A DNA stretch of 64,000 nt. It comes from Streptomyces cellostaticus. Its GTDB lineage: Bacteria; Actinomycetota; Actinomycetes; Streptomycetales; Streptomycetaceae. Shown one piece after another: positions 34,291 through 43,189 of the stretch. The DNA lies in contig NZ_KQ948019.1 of NCBI RefSeq assembly GCF_001513965.1, positions 1 through 64,000 on the forward strand. The letters are read 5' to 3'. The position numbers were made by a program, and so were the translations under genes. How positions within the stretch are numbered: position 1 is the first letter of the stretch; each line of letters starts with the position of its first letter. The notes beneath the pieces are model-generated. The model worked only from the letters and a program-made list of their open reading frames with translations. It was not told the origin of the DNA and ran no database searches.

Positions 34291-34770
34291 CAAGCAGGAG
34301 GCTCAGCGTCGTTGCAGGTCCCGGGCGGGTTCCGCCTGCGTCGTCCCGGACGGCATCGCCGGGTGCAGGCCGAGGAGGAGGATGCCCGTGACGATCGCTG
34401 CGAGCCCGGTCGCTTCCCAGGCCAGTGCCCCGGTGTCGGTGCGCAGTCGGTCGCCGAGGAAGCCCACCCCGCACAGGATCCCGGCGAGCGGCTGGGCGGC
34501 GGTGAGCGCGGGCAGTGACATGCGCAGCTCCAAGCAGGAGGCTCAGCGTCGTTGCAGGTCCCGGGCGGGTTCTGCCTGTGCTGTCCCGGACGGCATCGCC
34601 GGGTGCAGGCCGAGGAGGACGATGCCCGTGACGATCGCTGCGAGCCCGGTCGCTTCCCAGGCCAGTGCCCCGGTGTCGGTGCGCAGTCGGTCGCCGAGGA
34701 AGCCCACCCCGCACAGGATCCCGGCGAGCGGCTGGGCCGCGGTGAGCGCGGGTAGTGACATGCGCAGCTC
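34291..34770. repeat. Tandem duplication of 240 bp (two copies, about 97 percent identical)
   Basis: 34291-34530 and 34531-34770 repeat with an exact offset of 240 bp; I count about seven mismatches. The copy at 34531-34770 contains the real 3' end of the DMT permease gene. The other copy lies downstream of it and ends 10 bp from the Nudix start codon. The unit equals 80 codons. Confidence 0.92.
34303..34530 (-). pseudogene. Duplicated C-terminal fragment of the DMT permease
   Basis: An open frame of about 76 codons that repeats the last two membrane helices of the permease (LPALTAAQPLAGILCGVGFL and the end PARDLQRR). An internal ATG at 34521 has GGAG 6 nt before it, so a 73-aa two-helix peptide could be made. 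It is best seen as a by-product of the tandem duplication. Confidence 0.75.
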
Positions 34771-35454
34771 GGCCGTCTCGAAGGCGCTCTGCACCAGGAC
34801 GAGACCGGCGACGCCGAGCGCCAGCACGCCGTACGGCTGCCAGCCGGTGAACAGCTCCGTGAAGCCGCCCGCGGAGAAGCGGGTGCCGCTCACCCGGGTC
34901 AGCGCGTCCTGCACGCCGTACAGCAGCCCGGCGGCGGTGGCCAGCAGCACCGGGCCCCAGCTGAGCCGGGACCGCTTGGCGTACGTCGTCAGCACCGTCG
35001 CCGCGCCGACCATCGCGCCGATGATCAGCCAGTGCCGCACCGGGTCGGCGACCGCGCTGCCGCCGCGCGGCTCGCCCGCCACGATGAACGCGCTCACGCC
35101 GCCCGCGAGCAGGGCGAGGCCGGTCCAGCCCTGGCGGCCCAGGGGCTGCTTGGTCCGGTGGCGGGACAGCGCGAGCGCGAACAGCAGGTTCGTCGCGAGC
35201 AGCGGCTCGACCAGGGAGATCTCGCCCTTGCCGAGGGCGATGGCGCCCAGCGCCATGCCGGCCACCATCAGGGCGATGCCGCCCAGCCAGCGCGGCACCC
35301 GCATCAGGTCGAGCAGCAGCCGCAACGACAGGAAGTCGCCGAGCGGTGCCTTCTGGGCGGCGTTCTGCTGGAGTACGAACCCGAAGCCCACGCAACAGGC
35401 CGCACTCACGGCGAGCAGGAGAACCAGAACGGACACGCTGCGTACCTCGATCAT
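34543..35454 (-). CDS. DMT/EamA-like multidrug or metabolite permease
   Basis: 303 aa from ATG at 35454 (MIEVRSVSVL). About nine to ten hydrophobic helices arranged as two related halves, with the DMT pattern SLVEPLLATNLLFALALSRHR and SAFETAELRMSLPALTAAQP. It resembles the NIPA/DMT-type transporters annotated as DMT family in Streptomyces. Substrate unknown. The stop lies inside the second copy of the 240-bp duplication. Confidence 0.85.
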   Translation of the reverse strand: MIEVRSVSVLVLLLAVSAACCVGFGFVLQQNAAQKAPLGDFLSLRLLLDLMRVPRWLGGIALMVAGMALGAIALGKGEISLVEPLLATNLLFALALSRHRTKQPLGRQGWTGLALLAGGVSAFIVAGEPRGGSAVADPVRHWLIIGAMVGAATVLTTYAKRSRLSWGPVLLATAAGLLYGVQDALTRVSGTRFSAGGFTELFTGWQPYGVLALGVAGLVLVQSAFETAELRMSLPALTAAQPLAGILCGVGFLGDRLRTDTGALAWEATGLAAIVTGIVLLGLHPAMPSGTAQAEPARDLQRR

Positions 35455-35615
35455 CCGGCCGGACCATGGACGCGTAAGGGCCGACTGTAGCGCTCCCGGG
35501 GTGGCATCGCCCCGGGGAGTGCCATGGCGTGCGCCACAGAAGTCCACTCCCGCTTCGCCTGTGCAGTACGTGCACCAGGGTGCTCACGTCTCAAGTGCCT
35601 TTCTCCGCAAGGTAG

Positions 35616-36719
35616 TTGAAGTTGGAATCACCTCGGGTTCCGCTTGACGCAATCCTTGGCTGCGGGTTTGCTGTGCGTGATCGGTCGATGGCAGCCCGAG
35701 AAACAGGAAGTCCTGCGGTGCCCCCACTCCCGCCTCTGCTCGGCGCTCGCCGGGCCCCCACGGACCCGTCCGGCGAGACCGCCCCGGATGACTCCAGTGC
35801 GTTGGAAGCCGTCGTCGACGACGCCCTCGACGACCCCGAACTCCGCACCGCCCGGGCCGCGTTGGCCCAGGGCCGCTGGCAGGCCGCCCGCTCGCTGCTG
35901 CTGCACACCGGCGACGACTGGGACCGCCGCGGCCACCGCGTCACCGTGCTCGCCGCAGAGCCCTACGCCGCCGCCTGGGCCCGGGAGTGGCAGCTCGCCG
36001 AGCCGGGCTCCGCCCACGCCGCCACCCTGCTCGCCCTGACCCTGGTCCACCGCGCCCTGCACGGCAAGGAGGAACCCGACCGGGCCCGCGAGGCCTGCCG
36101 CACCGCCGCCGCGCTCGCCCCCGCCGACCCCACCCCCTTACTCGGCCTGCTCCTGCTGGCGCGCTCCCTGGGCCCGGAGAGCGAACTGCTGCGCACCTTC
36201 GCCCACCTGCGCGACCGCCACCCCGAGCACCACCACGCCCACCACCTGCTGGTCGCCCGTCTCGCCGAGCGGCCCGAGGGCGGCCGGGCCGAGTCCCACG
36301 CGGTGTACGACCTCGCCGAGCGGGCCGCCGCCGAGGCCCCCGCCGACTCCCCGCTGGCCGTCCTGCCGGTGGTCGCCTACGCCGAGCGGTACCGGGTGCT
36401 GGCCGCCACCGGCCTCGCCCCCGCCGACCCGGCCGCCTCCGGGCACTGGTCGGGCCCCCGGGCCCGGCGGATCCTGCGGGCGTCCTTCGACTGGTGGCTG
36501 GAGTGGGAGCACGACGACCACCCCCGCCGCCACCTCGACCTCAACCACCTGGCCTTCGCCATGTCCTGCGCCGGCCGCCCGGCCGAGGCGGCGGCCCTGT
36601 TCCGGCGCATCGGCCGGCACGCCACCGGGGCCCCCTGGTCCTACCCGCACCGCGACGCGTGGCAGGCCTTCCACGCCGCCCGGTCCCGCGCGCTCGGCAA
36701 GGCGTTGCCCGAGGCGTAG
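35616..36719 (+). CDS. Hypothetical TPR-like protein with a TTA codon
   Basis: 367 aa from TTG at 35616 (AAGG upstream) or about 343 aa from ATG at 35688. Alpha-helical, Ala/Arg-rich, with repeating helix pairs (TLLALTLVHRALHGKEEP, ACRTAAALAPADPTPLLGL, LNHLAFAMSCAGRPAEAAAL) that resemble tetratricopeptide repeats. No signal peptide. Codon 175 is TTA (36138-36140), read only by the bldA tRNA in Streptomyces, so expression is probably tied to development. No family name recognised. The start choice is uncertain. Confidence 0.75.
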   Translation: MKLESPRVPLDAILGCGFAVRDRSMAARETGSPAVPPLPPLLGARRAPTDPSGETAPDDSSALEAVVDDALDDPELRTARAALAQGRWQAARSLLLHTGDDWDRRGHRVTVLAAEPYAAAWAREWQLAEPGSAHAATLLALTLVHRALHGKEEPDRAREACRTAAALAPADPTPLLGLLLLARSLGPESELLRTFAHLRDRHPEHHHAHHLLVARLAERPEGGRAESHAVYDLAERAAAEAPADSPLAVLPVVAYAERYRVLAATGLAPADPAASGHWSGPRARRILRASFDWWLEWEHDDHPRRHLDLNHLAFAMSCAGRPAEAAALFRRIGRHATGAPWSYPHRDAWQAFHAARSRALGKALPEA

Positions 36720-36812
36720 TCTCCCGGTCCCCGGGTGAGAAGTGATTACGGAAGTCTGACCGGTGTCCGTACTCCCTGGCCCGGCAAGGGCCGCAAGTGC
36801 TCGAATGATGAC

Positions 36813-37541
36813 GTGAACCCTGAACCGACCCAGGAGCCCGAGGGCAGGCCGATCGGCCGCCGTGTCTTCCTCGGCACCCTCGGCCTGGGCGCCCTCGGCG
36901 TGGCCACCGCACCCGTGCTGCAACGCGGCCTGGAGGGCTTCCTCGGCAGCATCTCCGGCAAGGACCCGACGGGCCTGACCGGGCTCCTGCCCAACGGCGG
37001 CGGCTTCCGCTACTACTCGGTCGCCGCGTCCGTCCCGCACAAGGGACCCGCGGACTACCGGCTGACCATCGACGGCCTGGTCGACCACCCGCACACCTAC
37101 ACCCTCGCCGACCTGCGCGCCCTGCCGCAGACCCGGCTGGTCAAGGACGTCCAGTGCGTCACCGGCTGGCGGGTCCCGGGCACCCCCTTCGAGGGCGTAC
37201 GGCTCTCCCACCTGCTGGACGCGGCCGGCGTACGGACCTCCGCCAAGGCCGTACGCTTCACCTGCTTCGACGGCACCTACTCCGAGAGCCTCACCCTCGA
37301 CCAGGCCCGCCGCCCGGACATCCTGGTCGCCCTGCGCATGCAGGACAAGGACATCGGCCACGACCACGGCGGCCCCGTCCGCCTCTACGTCGCCCCCATG
37401 TACTTCTACAAATCCGCCAAGTGGCTCTCCGGCATCACCGTCACCGATCACGTCCGGCCGGGCTACTGGGAGAACCTCGGCTACGACGTCGACGCCTGGG
37501 TCGGCCGCTCGAACGGACGGACCGATGAGCCTACGAGCTGA
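36813..37541 (+). CDS. Tat-exported sulfite-oxidase-fold molybdoenzyme (MsrP/YedY-like)
   Basis: 242 aa from GTG at 36813. A twin-arginine leader (IGRRVFLGTLGLGALGVATAP, with RRVFLG) precedes a sulfite oxidase Mo-domain. The Mo-ligating Cys lies in VKDVQCVTGWRVPG (about 110), and DILVALRMQDKDIGHDHGGPVR follows, shown in family members as the cofactor pocket. It is exported folded with molybdopterin. It overlaps the cytochrome b gene by 17 bp, matching the MsrP-MsrQ arrangement in which the haem protein feeds electrons for repair of oxidised methionine. Reaction by analogy only. The RBS is weak. Confidence 0.9.
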   Translation: MNPEPTQEPEGRPIGRRVFLGTLGLGALGVATAPVLQRGLEGFLGSISGKDPTGLTGLLPNGGGFRYYSVAASVPHKGPADYRLTIDGLVDHPHTYTLADLRALPQTRLVKDVQCVTGWRVPGTPFEGVRLSHLLDAAGVRTSAKAVRFTCFDGTYSESLTLDQARRPDILVALRMQDKDIGHDHGGPVRLYVAPMYFYKSAKWLSGITVTDHVRPGYWENLGYDVDAWVGRSNGRTDEPTS

Positions 37542-38151
37542 GACCCCGGCGCCGGCGGGCGCCCGGATCCGCCGCTTCAGCCGCGCCGAACGGTGGGTGC
37601 ACCGCACGACGGCCGCGCTGATGGGCGTGTGCGTGGTCACCGCGGCCTGCCTCTACATCCCGCAGCTGGCCGTGCTCGTCGGCCGCCGCGCACTGGTCGT
37701 CCGCATCCACGAGTGCGCCGGGCTCGCCCTGCCCGTCCCCGTCCTGCTGGGCCTGGCCTCCCGCGCCCTCCGCACCGACCTGCGCTTCCTCAACCGCTTC
37801 GGCCCGCACGACCGCATGTGGCTGCGCGCCGCGCTGGTCAGGGACAAGCGCCGCTCCTCGCGCCCGGCGGGCAAGTTCAACGCCGGCCAGAAGGTCTACG
37901 CGGCCTGGATCGCCGGTGCCACCCTGGTCATGCTCGGCACCGGCCTGATGATGTGGTTCACCCACCTCACCCCGCTGATGTGGCGCACCTCGGCGACCTT
38001 CGTCCACGACTGGCTGGCCCTGACGATCGGCGTGGTCCTGGCCGGCCACATCGGCATGGCCCTGGGGGATCCGGAGGCGAGGCGGGGACTGCGGACGGGG
38101 GCGGTGAGCCGGGAGTGGGCGAAGCGGGAACACCCCTTGTGGCGTCCGTGA
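37525..38151 (+). CDS. Membrane cytochrome b subunit, partner of the molybdoenzyme
   Basis: 208 aa with four membrane helices (about 27-50, 60-80, 125-147, 158-180). Candidate haem His residues: RWVHRTTAALMG, RIHECAGLALP, VHDWLALTIG and GHIGMALG. The pattern is that of formate-dehydrogenase-gamma/cytochrome b561-like subunits (cyt b/b6 domain). It would pass quinol electrons to the exported molybdoenzyme encoded by the overlapping gene upstream. Confidence 0.88.
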   Translation: MSLRAETPAPAGARIRRFSRAERWVHRTTAALMGVCVVTAACLYIPQLAVLVGRRALVVRIHECAGLALPVPVLLGLASRALRTDLRFLNRFGPHDRMWLRAALVRDKRRSSRPAGKFNAGQKVYAAWIAGATLVMLGTGLMMWFTHLTPLMWRTSATFVHDWLALTIGVVLAGHIGMALGDPEARRGLRTGAVSREWAKREHPLWRP

Positions 38152-38190
38152 CGACGCCGTGAACCCACCTCGTGTCCCTAGACTTGAAGG

Positions 38191-39918
38191 GTGGCCCGGC
38201 CCAATGAAGAGGTCGAGGCACTCCTTCAGGAGTACGCGGACCTCATCGCGATCACGGGAGGCGACGCCTTCAAGGCGCGCGCCTACGAGAAGGCCGCGCG
38301 TGCCATCGGCGGCCATCCCGCCGACATCTCCCGGCTGGACGCCGACGGCCTGAAAGAGATCCCGAACGTGGGCAGGTCGATCGCCGAGAAGGTGGTCGAG
38401 TACCTGCGCACCGGCACCATGGCGGTGGTCGAGGAGCGCCGGGCGAAGATCCCCGCCGGGGTGCGGGAGCTGATCACGATCCCCACGCTCGGCCCGAAGA
38501 AGGCCATGCGGCTCTACGAGGACCTGCACATCTCCTCGGTGAACGAGCTGGCCGCGGCCATCGAGGCGGACGCGCTGGCCGATCTTAAGGGGTTCGGCGA
38601 GAAGACGCAGGAGAACCTGAGGCACGGCATCGAGCTGATGCAGCGTGCGGGCGGGCGGATCCCGCTGTCCCTGGCCATGGAGACCGCCGAGGAGATCGTC
38701 GCCGAGCTGTCCGCGGTGACCGGCTGCCGGCGCTGCGCCTACGCCGGGTCCCTGCGCCGCATGAAGGAGACCATCGGGGACCTCGACGTGCTCGTGGCGG
38801 CGAATCGGTCCGCCCCCTTCATGGAGGCGCTGTGCGCCCTGCCGGCCACCGCCGAGGTCATCGCGCAGGGCACGAAGAAGACGTCGATCCGCACCGGCAA
38901 GGGCCTCCAGGTCGACCTGCGGGTGCTGCCGCCCGACTCATGGGGCGCCGGACTCCAGTACTTCACCGGCTCGAAGGCGCACAACATCCGCACCCGCACC
39001 ATCGCCGTCCACCAGGGGCTGAAGCTCTCCGAGTACGGCCTGTTCGACGCGGAGAGCGGGGAATCGCTCGCCTCCCGCACGGAGGAGGAGGTGTACGCCC
39101 GGCTCGGCCTGCCCTGGATCCCGCCGACGCTGCGGGAGGACCGCGGGGAGATCGAGGCCGCGCTGCACGGCGAGCTGCCCGAGGTGGTCACCGAGCGGGA
39201 CATCCGCGGTGACCTGCACACCCACACGGACCTCACCGACGGCCTCGCGCCGCTGGAGACGATGGTGGAGGCCGCCGCCGAACGCGGCTACACGTACTAC
39301 GCGGTCACCGACCACGCGCCCAACCTGTACATGCAGCGCATGACCGACGAGAAGATCCTCGCCCAGCGGGAGCAACTGCGGGAACTGGACGGCACCCTGG
39401 GCAGGATGCGGCTGCTGCACGGCACGGAGCTGAACATCGGCCCCGACGGCGAGGTGGACTGGCCGGACGACTTCCTGGCCGGTTTCGACCTCTGCGTGGC
39501 GTCCCTGCACTCCCACTTCGACCTGAACCGCAAGGCGATGACCCGGCGGCTCGTGCGGGCCTGCGAGAACCCGCACGTGAACGTCATCGGCCATCCGAGC
39601 ACCCGGCTCATCGGCAAGCGGCCGGGCGTCGACGCCGACTGGGACGAGGTGTTCGCCGCGTGCGCCCGCACCGGCACGGCGCTGGAGGTCAACGCCCAGC
39701 CCGACCGCCTGGACCTGCGTGACGAGGACATCCTCCGGGCCCGGGAGCACGGCGTGAAGTTCGCCGTGAACACCGACGCCCACTCCGTCCTCCACCTCGC
39801 CCAGCTGCGCTACGGCGTCGCCACGGCCCAGCGCGGCTGGCTCACCAAAGAGGACGTCATCAACACCTGGACCCTGACCCGCCTGCGCCGGTTCCTGCGC
39901 AGGAGCGGGCGGGCCTGA
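38191..39918 (+). CDS. polX: DNA polymerase X with PHP phosphoesterase domain
   Basis: 575 aa. N-terminal HhH lyase-type region (about 1-150; KEIPNVGRSIAEKVVEYL, ITIPTLGPKKAMRLYEDL), polymerase palm with CAYAGSLRRMKETIGDLDVLV (about 182-202; the Gly-Ser and D-x-D motif), and a C-terminal PHP domain beginning DLHTHTDLTDG (about 341-351) with further metal ligands (VTDHAPN, HGTELNI, SLHSHFD, VIGHPSTR, NTDAHS). The layout equals bacterial PolX, a gap-filling base-excision-repair polymerase with 3'-5' exonuclease/3'-phosphatase activity. GTG start directly follows GAAGG; TAGACT at 38179-38184 may be a -10 box, implying a leaderless message. Confidence 0.95.
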   Translation: MARPNEEVEALLQEYADLIAITGGDAFKARAYEKAARAIGGHPADISRLDADGLKEIPNVGRSIAEKVVEYLRTGTMAVVEERRAKIPAGVRELITIPTLGPKKAMRLYEDLHISSVNELAAAIEADALADLKGFGEKTQENLRHGIELMQRAGGRIPLSLAMETAEEIVAELSAVTGCRRCAYAGSLRRMKETIGDLDVLVAANRSAPFMEALCALPATAEVIAQGTKKTSIRTGKGLQVDLRVLPPDSWGAGLQYFTGSKAHNIRTRTIAVHQGLKLSEYGLFDAESGESLASRTEEEVYARLGLPWIPPTLREDRGEIEAALHGELPEVVTERDIRGDLHTHTDLTDGLAPLETMVEAAAERGYTYYAVTDHAPNLYMQRMTDEKILAQREQLRELDGTLGRMRLLHGTELNIGPDGEVDWPDDFLAGFDLCVASLHSHFDLNRKAMTRRLVRACENPHVNVIGHPSTRLIGKRPGVDADWDEVFAACARTGTALEVNAQPDRLDLRDEDILRAREHGVKFAVNTDAHSVLHLAQLRYGVATAQRGWLTKEDVINTWTLTRLRRFLRRSGRA

Positions 39919-39927
39919 CCTCCCGTC

Positions 39928-41043
39928 TCACCGCAGCGGCCGCACCGTGAGGGTGCCGGCGTCCCCGGGCTCGACCCGGGTGCCGAGGGTGCGGCTGCAC
40001 CGGTCCAGGGCGGCGCACAGCCACGCGGTGTCCTCGGCCGACGCGTGCTCCAGGCGCATCCGGCGCGCCTGGAGGGGCACCATCCGCAGGCCGGTCAGCC
40101 GGCCGGTGCCCGGCTCGAGCGAGGCCAGGTACAGCAGCCGCAGGTCGTCCCGGTAGCGCTCGTAGCCGCCGATGCCCTCGTAGTCGTCGACGAGGTCACC
40201 GCAGCCGTACAGGACGAGCCGGTCCCGGTACACCTCCACCGGACGCGGATGGTGCGAGGAGTGGCCGTGCACGACGTCCACGCCGGCGTCGATGAGCGCG
40301 TGGGCGAAGCCGACCTCGGCGCGGGAGACGGCGTACCCCCAGTTCGAGCCCCAGTGGACGGAGGCGACCACGATGTCGTCCGGCCGCCCGGCCTGCCGCA
40401 GACGCTCGGCGAAGGCGGCCGCGGTCTCCGCGGTCGGCGCGGTGACCAGGGCCACTCCGGACCGCTCGGCGGTGGCGGCCCAGCCGTGCGGGATGCCGCT
40501 GGAGGGCATGCCGAAGGAGAAGACCAGCACGCGTCCGCCCGCCCGCAGCGGGACGCTCGCCGGCCGCCAGGCCGCGACCGCGTCCCGGCCCGCCCCCGCC
40601 GTACGCAGCCCGGCCGCCGCCAGGCAGTCCAGCGTCTCGGCGAGACCCGGCGGCCCGAAGTCGAGCACGTGGTTGTTGGCGAGGACGCAGACGTCGGGGC
40701 GCACCACCGCGAGAGCGGGCAGGTTGGCCGGGGACATCCGGTAGTGGACGCCCTTGCCCGGCGCGAAGTCGCCGTCCCGGGTGACGGCGGTCTCCAGATT
40801 GATCACCCGCGCATCGGGCGCGGCACGCTCCAGCACCGCCAGCGCCTCGCCCCAGGGCCAGGAGTGGCCGGCCGGCCGCGGTACCGGACCGTTCGCCGCC
40901 TCCGCCAGGGCGACATAGTCGCGGGCGTCCCGCACATAGGCCTCGCGCAGGCCGGGATCACCGGGGTGCGCAAGGATCTGGTCGACGCCCCGGCCGAGCA
41001 TGACGTCACCGGCGAGGAACAGGGTGACGGCCCCCTCACGCAT
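39928..41043 (-). CDS. CapA-family metallophosphatase-like protein
   Basis: 371 aa. Begins TLFLAGDVMLGRGVDQIL; metal-binding motifs NLETAVT, LANNHVLDFG, VASVHWGSNWGY and VHGHSSHHPRPVEVY are those of the CapA/PgsA poly-gamma-glutamate-capsule group with a calcineurin-like fold. Unlike PgsA it has no membrane anchor. It is the third gene of an operon with DUF1876 and phosphoribosyltransferase-hydrolase genes, 9 bp behind the latter. No other capsule gene is present, so a capsule role is not implied. Confidence 0.9.
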   Translation of the reverse strand: MREGAVTLFLAGDVMLGRGVDQILAHPGDPGLREAYVRDARDYVALAEAANGPVPRPAGHSWPWGEALAVLERAAPDARVINLETAVTRDGDFAPGKGVHYRMSPANLPALAVVRPDVCVLANNHVLDFGPPGLAETLDCLAAAGLRTAGAGRDAVAAWRPASVPLRAGGRVLVFSFGMPSSGIPHGWAATAERSGVALVTAPTAETAAAFAERLRQAGRPDDIVVASVHWGSNWGYAVSRAEVGFAHALIDAGVDVVHGHSSHHPRPVEVYRDRLVLYGCGDLVDDYEGIGGYERYRDDLRLLYLASLEPGTGRLTGLRMVPLQARRMRLEHASAEDTAWLCAALDRCSRTLGTRVEPGDAGTLTVRPLR

Positions 41044-41052
41044 GATCCCCGC

Positions 41053-42369
41053 CTAGACGTGTGCGGGCGCCATGTGGTCCGTGAACCAGTCGCGGGCCAG
41101 CTCGGTCACCCGCTCCAGCGTTCCGGGCTCCTCGAACAGGTGCGTGGCGCCGGGGACGACCTCGAGCCGGTTCTCGCAGTGCAGTTGCGCCTGTGCCTGA
41201 CGGTTGAGGCCGAGCACCTGGATGTCGGCGCCGCCCACGACGAGCAGCGTGGGCGCCGTCACCTCGGGCAGCCGCGGTCCGGCGAGGTCGGGCCGGCCAC
41301 CGCGGGAGACGACCGCGGCCGGGCGCGTGGACGGTTCGGCGGCGGCCCACAGGGCGGCGGCCGCGCCGGTGCTGGCGCCGAAGTAGCCGATGGCGAGCCC
41401 TTCGACGTCGGGTTCCTCGCGCAGCCAGCCGGTGGCACCGGCCAGCCGCCCGGCCAGCAGCGCGATGTCGAACACGTTGCTCCGGTCGCGCTCCTCGGCC
41501 TCGGTGAGCAGGTCGAACAGCAGGGTGCCGAGGCCGGCCCGGTTCAGTCCTTCGGCCACGAACCGGTTGCGCGGGCTGTGCCGGCTGCTGCCGCTGCCGT
41601 GCGCGAAGGCGACGACCCCGCTCGCGCCCGAGGGCAGGGTGAGCCGCCCGCGCAGCCGTACGGCACCGGCGGCCACCTCCACCTCGCGGTCCTCGGAGCC
41701 GGTACCGAAGCGCTCCTGACGCCTGGCTGCCTGCCGCAGACAGGCCGTGACCTCCTCGTCGCCGACCTGGGTGAAGTCGCCGTAGAACTGGCCGATCGCG
41801 AAGAAGTCGACCGGGGTGGCGAGGCAGACCAGTTCGTCTGCGTCCCCGCCGAGGCGCCGGGCGAAGTCCCGTGGCGCCACGGGGACCGCCAGCACGATGC
41901 GTGCCGCGCCCCGCGCCCGGGCTATCCGGCAGGCCGCCCGTGCGGTGGAGCCGGTGGCCACGCCGTCGTCGACCACCGCGACTGTCCGGCCCGCGACGGC
42001 GACGGGAGCGTGCTCGCCCCGGTAGCGGGCGGCCCGCCGTTCGAGCACCTCGCGCTCGTGTGCCTCGACCCGGTCCAGATCCGCCTGGCCGACGCCGGTG
42101 AGGCGCAGCACCTCCTGGTTGATCACCCGCACGCCGTCCTCGCCGATTGCGCCCATCCCCAGCTCCGGCTGGGCCGGCACACCCAGCTTGCGCACCAGGC
42201 AGACGTCCAGGGGCGCGTCGAGCGCCTCGGCGACCACCGCGGCCACCGGCACCCCGCCGCGGGGCAGCCCCAGCACCACGACGTCCTGGCCCCGGAGGTA
42301 CTCCAGGCGGGCACCCAACCGCCGTCCCGCTTCGAGTCGGTCGGTGAAGAGCACGGCAGGCTCCGTCAT
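41053..42369 (-). CDS. Phosphoribosyltransferase / alpha-beta hydrolase fusion
   Basis: 438 aa from ATG at 42369, overlapping the DUF1876 stop by 4 bp. Residues 1-210 are a PRTase: VVVLGLPRGGVPVAAVVAEA and the PRPP loop VVDDGVATGST (about 131-141). Residues about 225-438 are a dienelactone-hydrolase-like fold: VAFAHGSGSSRHSPRN (oxyanion), nucleophile Ser in YFGASTGAAAALW (about 331), LLVVGGADIQVL (Asp) and PGATHLFEEPG (His). Both active sites look intact. Such fusions occur in actinobacteria without a known reaction. The C-terminus adjoins CapA. Confidence 0.9.
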   Translation of the reverse strand: MTEPAVLFTDRLEAGRRLGARLEYLRGQDVVVLGLPRGGVPVAAVVAEALDAPLDVCLVRKLGVPAQPELGMGAIGEDGVRVINQEVLRLTGVGQADLDRVEAHEREVLERRAARYRGEHAPVAVAGRTVAVVDDGVATGSTARAACRIARARGAARIVLAVPVAPRDFARRLGGDADELVCLATPVDFFAIGQFYGDFTQVGDEEVTACLRQAARRQERFGTGSEDREVEVAAGAVRLRGRLTLPSGASGVVAFAHGSGSSRHSPRNRFVAEGLNRAGLGTLLFDLLTEAEERDRSNVFDIALLAGRLAGATGWLREEPDVEGLAIGYFGASTGAAAALWAAAEPSTRPAAVVSRGGRPDLAGPRLPEVTAPTLLVVGGADIQVLGLNRQAQAQLHCENRLEVVPGATHLFEEPGTLERVTELARDWFTDHMAPAHV

Positions 42370-42677
42370 TCCCGGGGCAGCCACAGCGGCGCGAGAGTCT
42401 CCGTCTCGTCCGCTCCGACCGCCTTCATGTCGCCCGCGGCCGCGCGCAGCAGCCGGCGGCCCATGGCGATCAGCGCGCGTCCGGCGGCGAGTTCGTCACC
42501 GATCTCCGGCATCGCGCGGTCGTAGGGGTTCCGGCGGGCCTCCGCGTGGCTCTCCAGGACGTTCTCACCGGTGTCCAGGACGATCCGGGCCGTGGTGTCC
42601 GGGTCGTGTTCGGACAGGTAGAGCTCCAGCCGCCACTCCTTGACGGACGGAGGACTGCTGCTCGCAGGTCGGGTCAT
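42366..42677 (-). CDS. DUF1876 protein
   Basis: 103 aa. [21 protein letters not shown] and [23 protein letters not shown] (shown in part) match DUF1876, a small alpha-beta domain frequent in actinobacteria. RBS GGAGGG lies 3 nt before ATG. First gene of the operon with the PRTase-hydrolase and CapA. Function unknown; mycobacterial relatives are dormancy-linked by my recollection, which is not evidence here. Confidence 0.82.
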   Translation of the reverse strand: MTRPASSSPPSVKEWRLELYLSEHDPDTTARIVLDTGENVLESHAEARRNPYDRAMPEIGDELAAGRALIAMGRRLLRAAAGDMKAVGADETETLAPLWLPRE

Positions 42678-42792
42678 CGTCCGTCCCTCCTCACCGCGTC
42701 GCGAGGCCACGGGACGCACCGACGCGTCACCTCTTCCACTGTGCACCGCACCGGCGGCGGGCGCCTCCCCGGGCACGGGCAGAATGGGGGGC

Positions 42793-43164
42793 ATGACCAC
42801 GCGCACCTGCCCCTGCGGCCGTCCCGAGTCCTACGACGCCTGCTGCGGCCGCTTCCACGCGGGTGCCGCCGCCCCGACCGCGGAGGCGCTCATGCGGTCG
42901 CGGTACAGCGCGTTCGTGAGGGGGGACGCGGGCTATCTCCTGCGCACCTGGCACCCGCGGACCCGGCCCGGGCGGCTGGACCTGGATCCGCGGATGAAGT
43001 GGACGGGCCTGGAGATCCTGGACACCGGCGACGGTTCCGCCTTCCACACCACCGGCACCGTGACCTTCCGTGCCTCCTACCGGGGCGGCTCGCTGCACGA
43101 GCGCAGCCGGTTCGAGCGGGTGGACGGGGCATGGGTGTACGTCGACGGGGACTTCCCCGCATAG
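42793..43164 (+). CDS. YchJ-family SEC-C-like protein (UPF0225)
   Basis: 123 aa. N-terminal [17 protein letters not shown] (about 6-22) is the Cys-rich YchJ/SEC-C-type zinc motif. Then [23 protein letters not shown] (an NTF2-like start; shown in part as [18 protein letters not shown]) and [27 protein letters not shown]. It is the standard length. Divergent from DUF1876 with a 115-bp gap. Biological role unknown. Confidence 0.9.
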   Translation: MTTRTCPCGRPESYDACCGRFHAGAAAPTAEALMRSRYSAFVRGDAGYLLRTWHPRTRPGRLDLDPRMKWTGLEILDTGDGSAFHTTGTVTFRASYRGGSLHERSRFERVDGAWVYVDGDFPA

Positions 43165-43189
43165 CGCCGCACAGCGCCGGACGACGCGA

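Noticed and set aside
38585..38587. TTA codon in polX
   Set aside because: Out of frame; the codons there are CTT AAG.
39928..41043. Capsule (poly-gamma-glutamate) biosynthesis locus
   Set aside because: Only a CapA-like protein is present, without CapB/CapC synthetase subunits or a membrane anchor.
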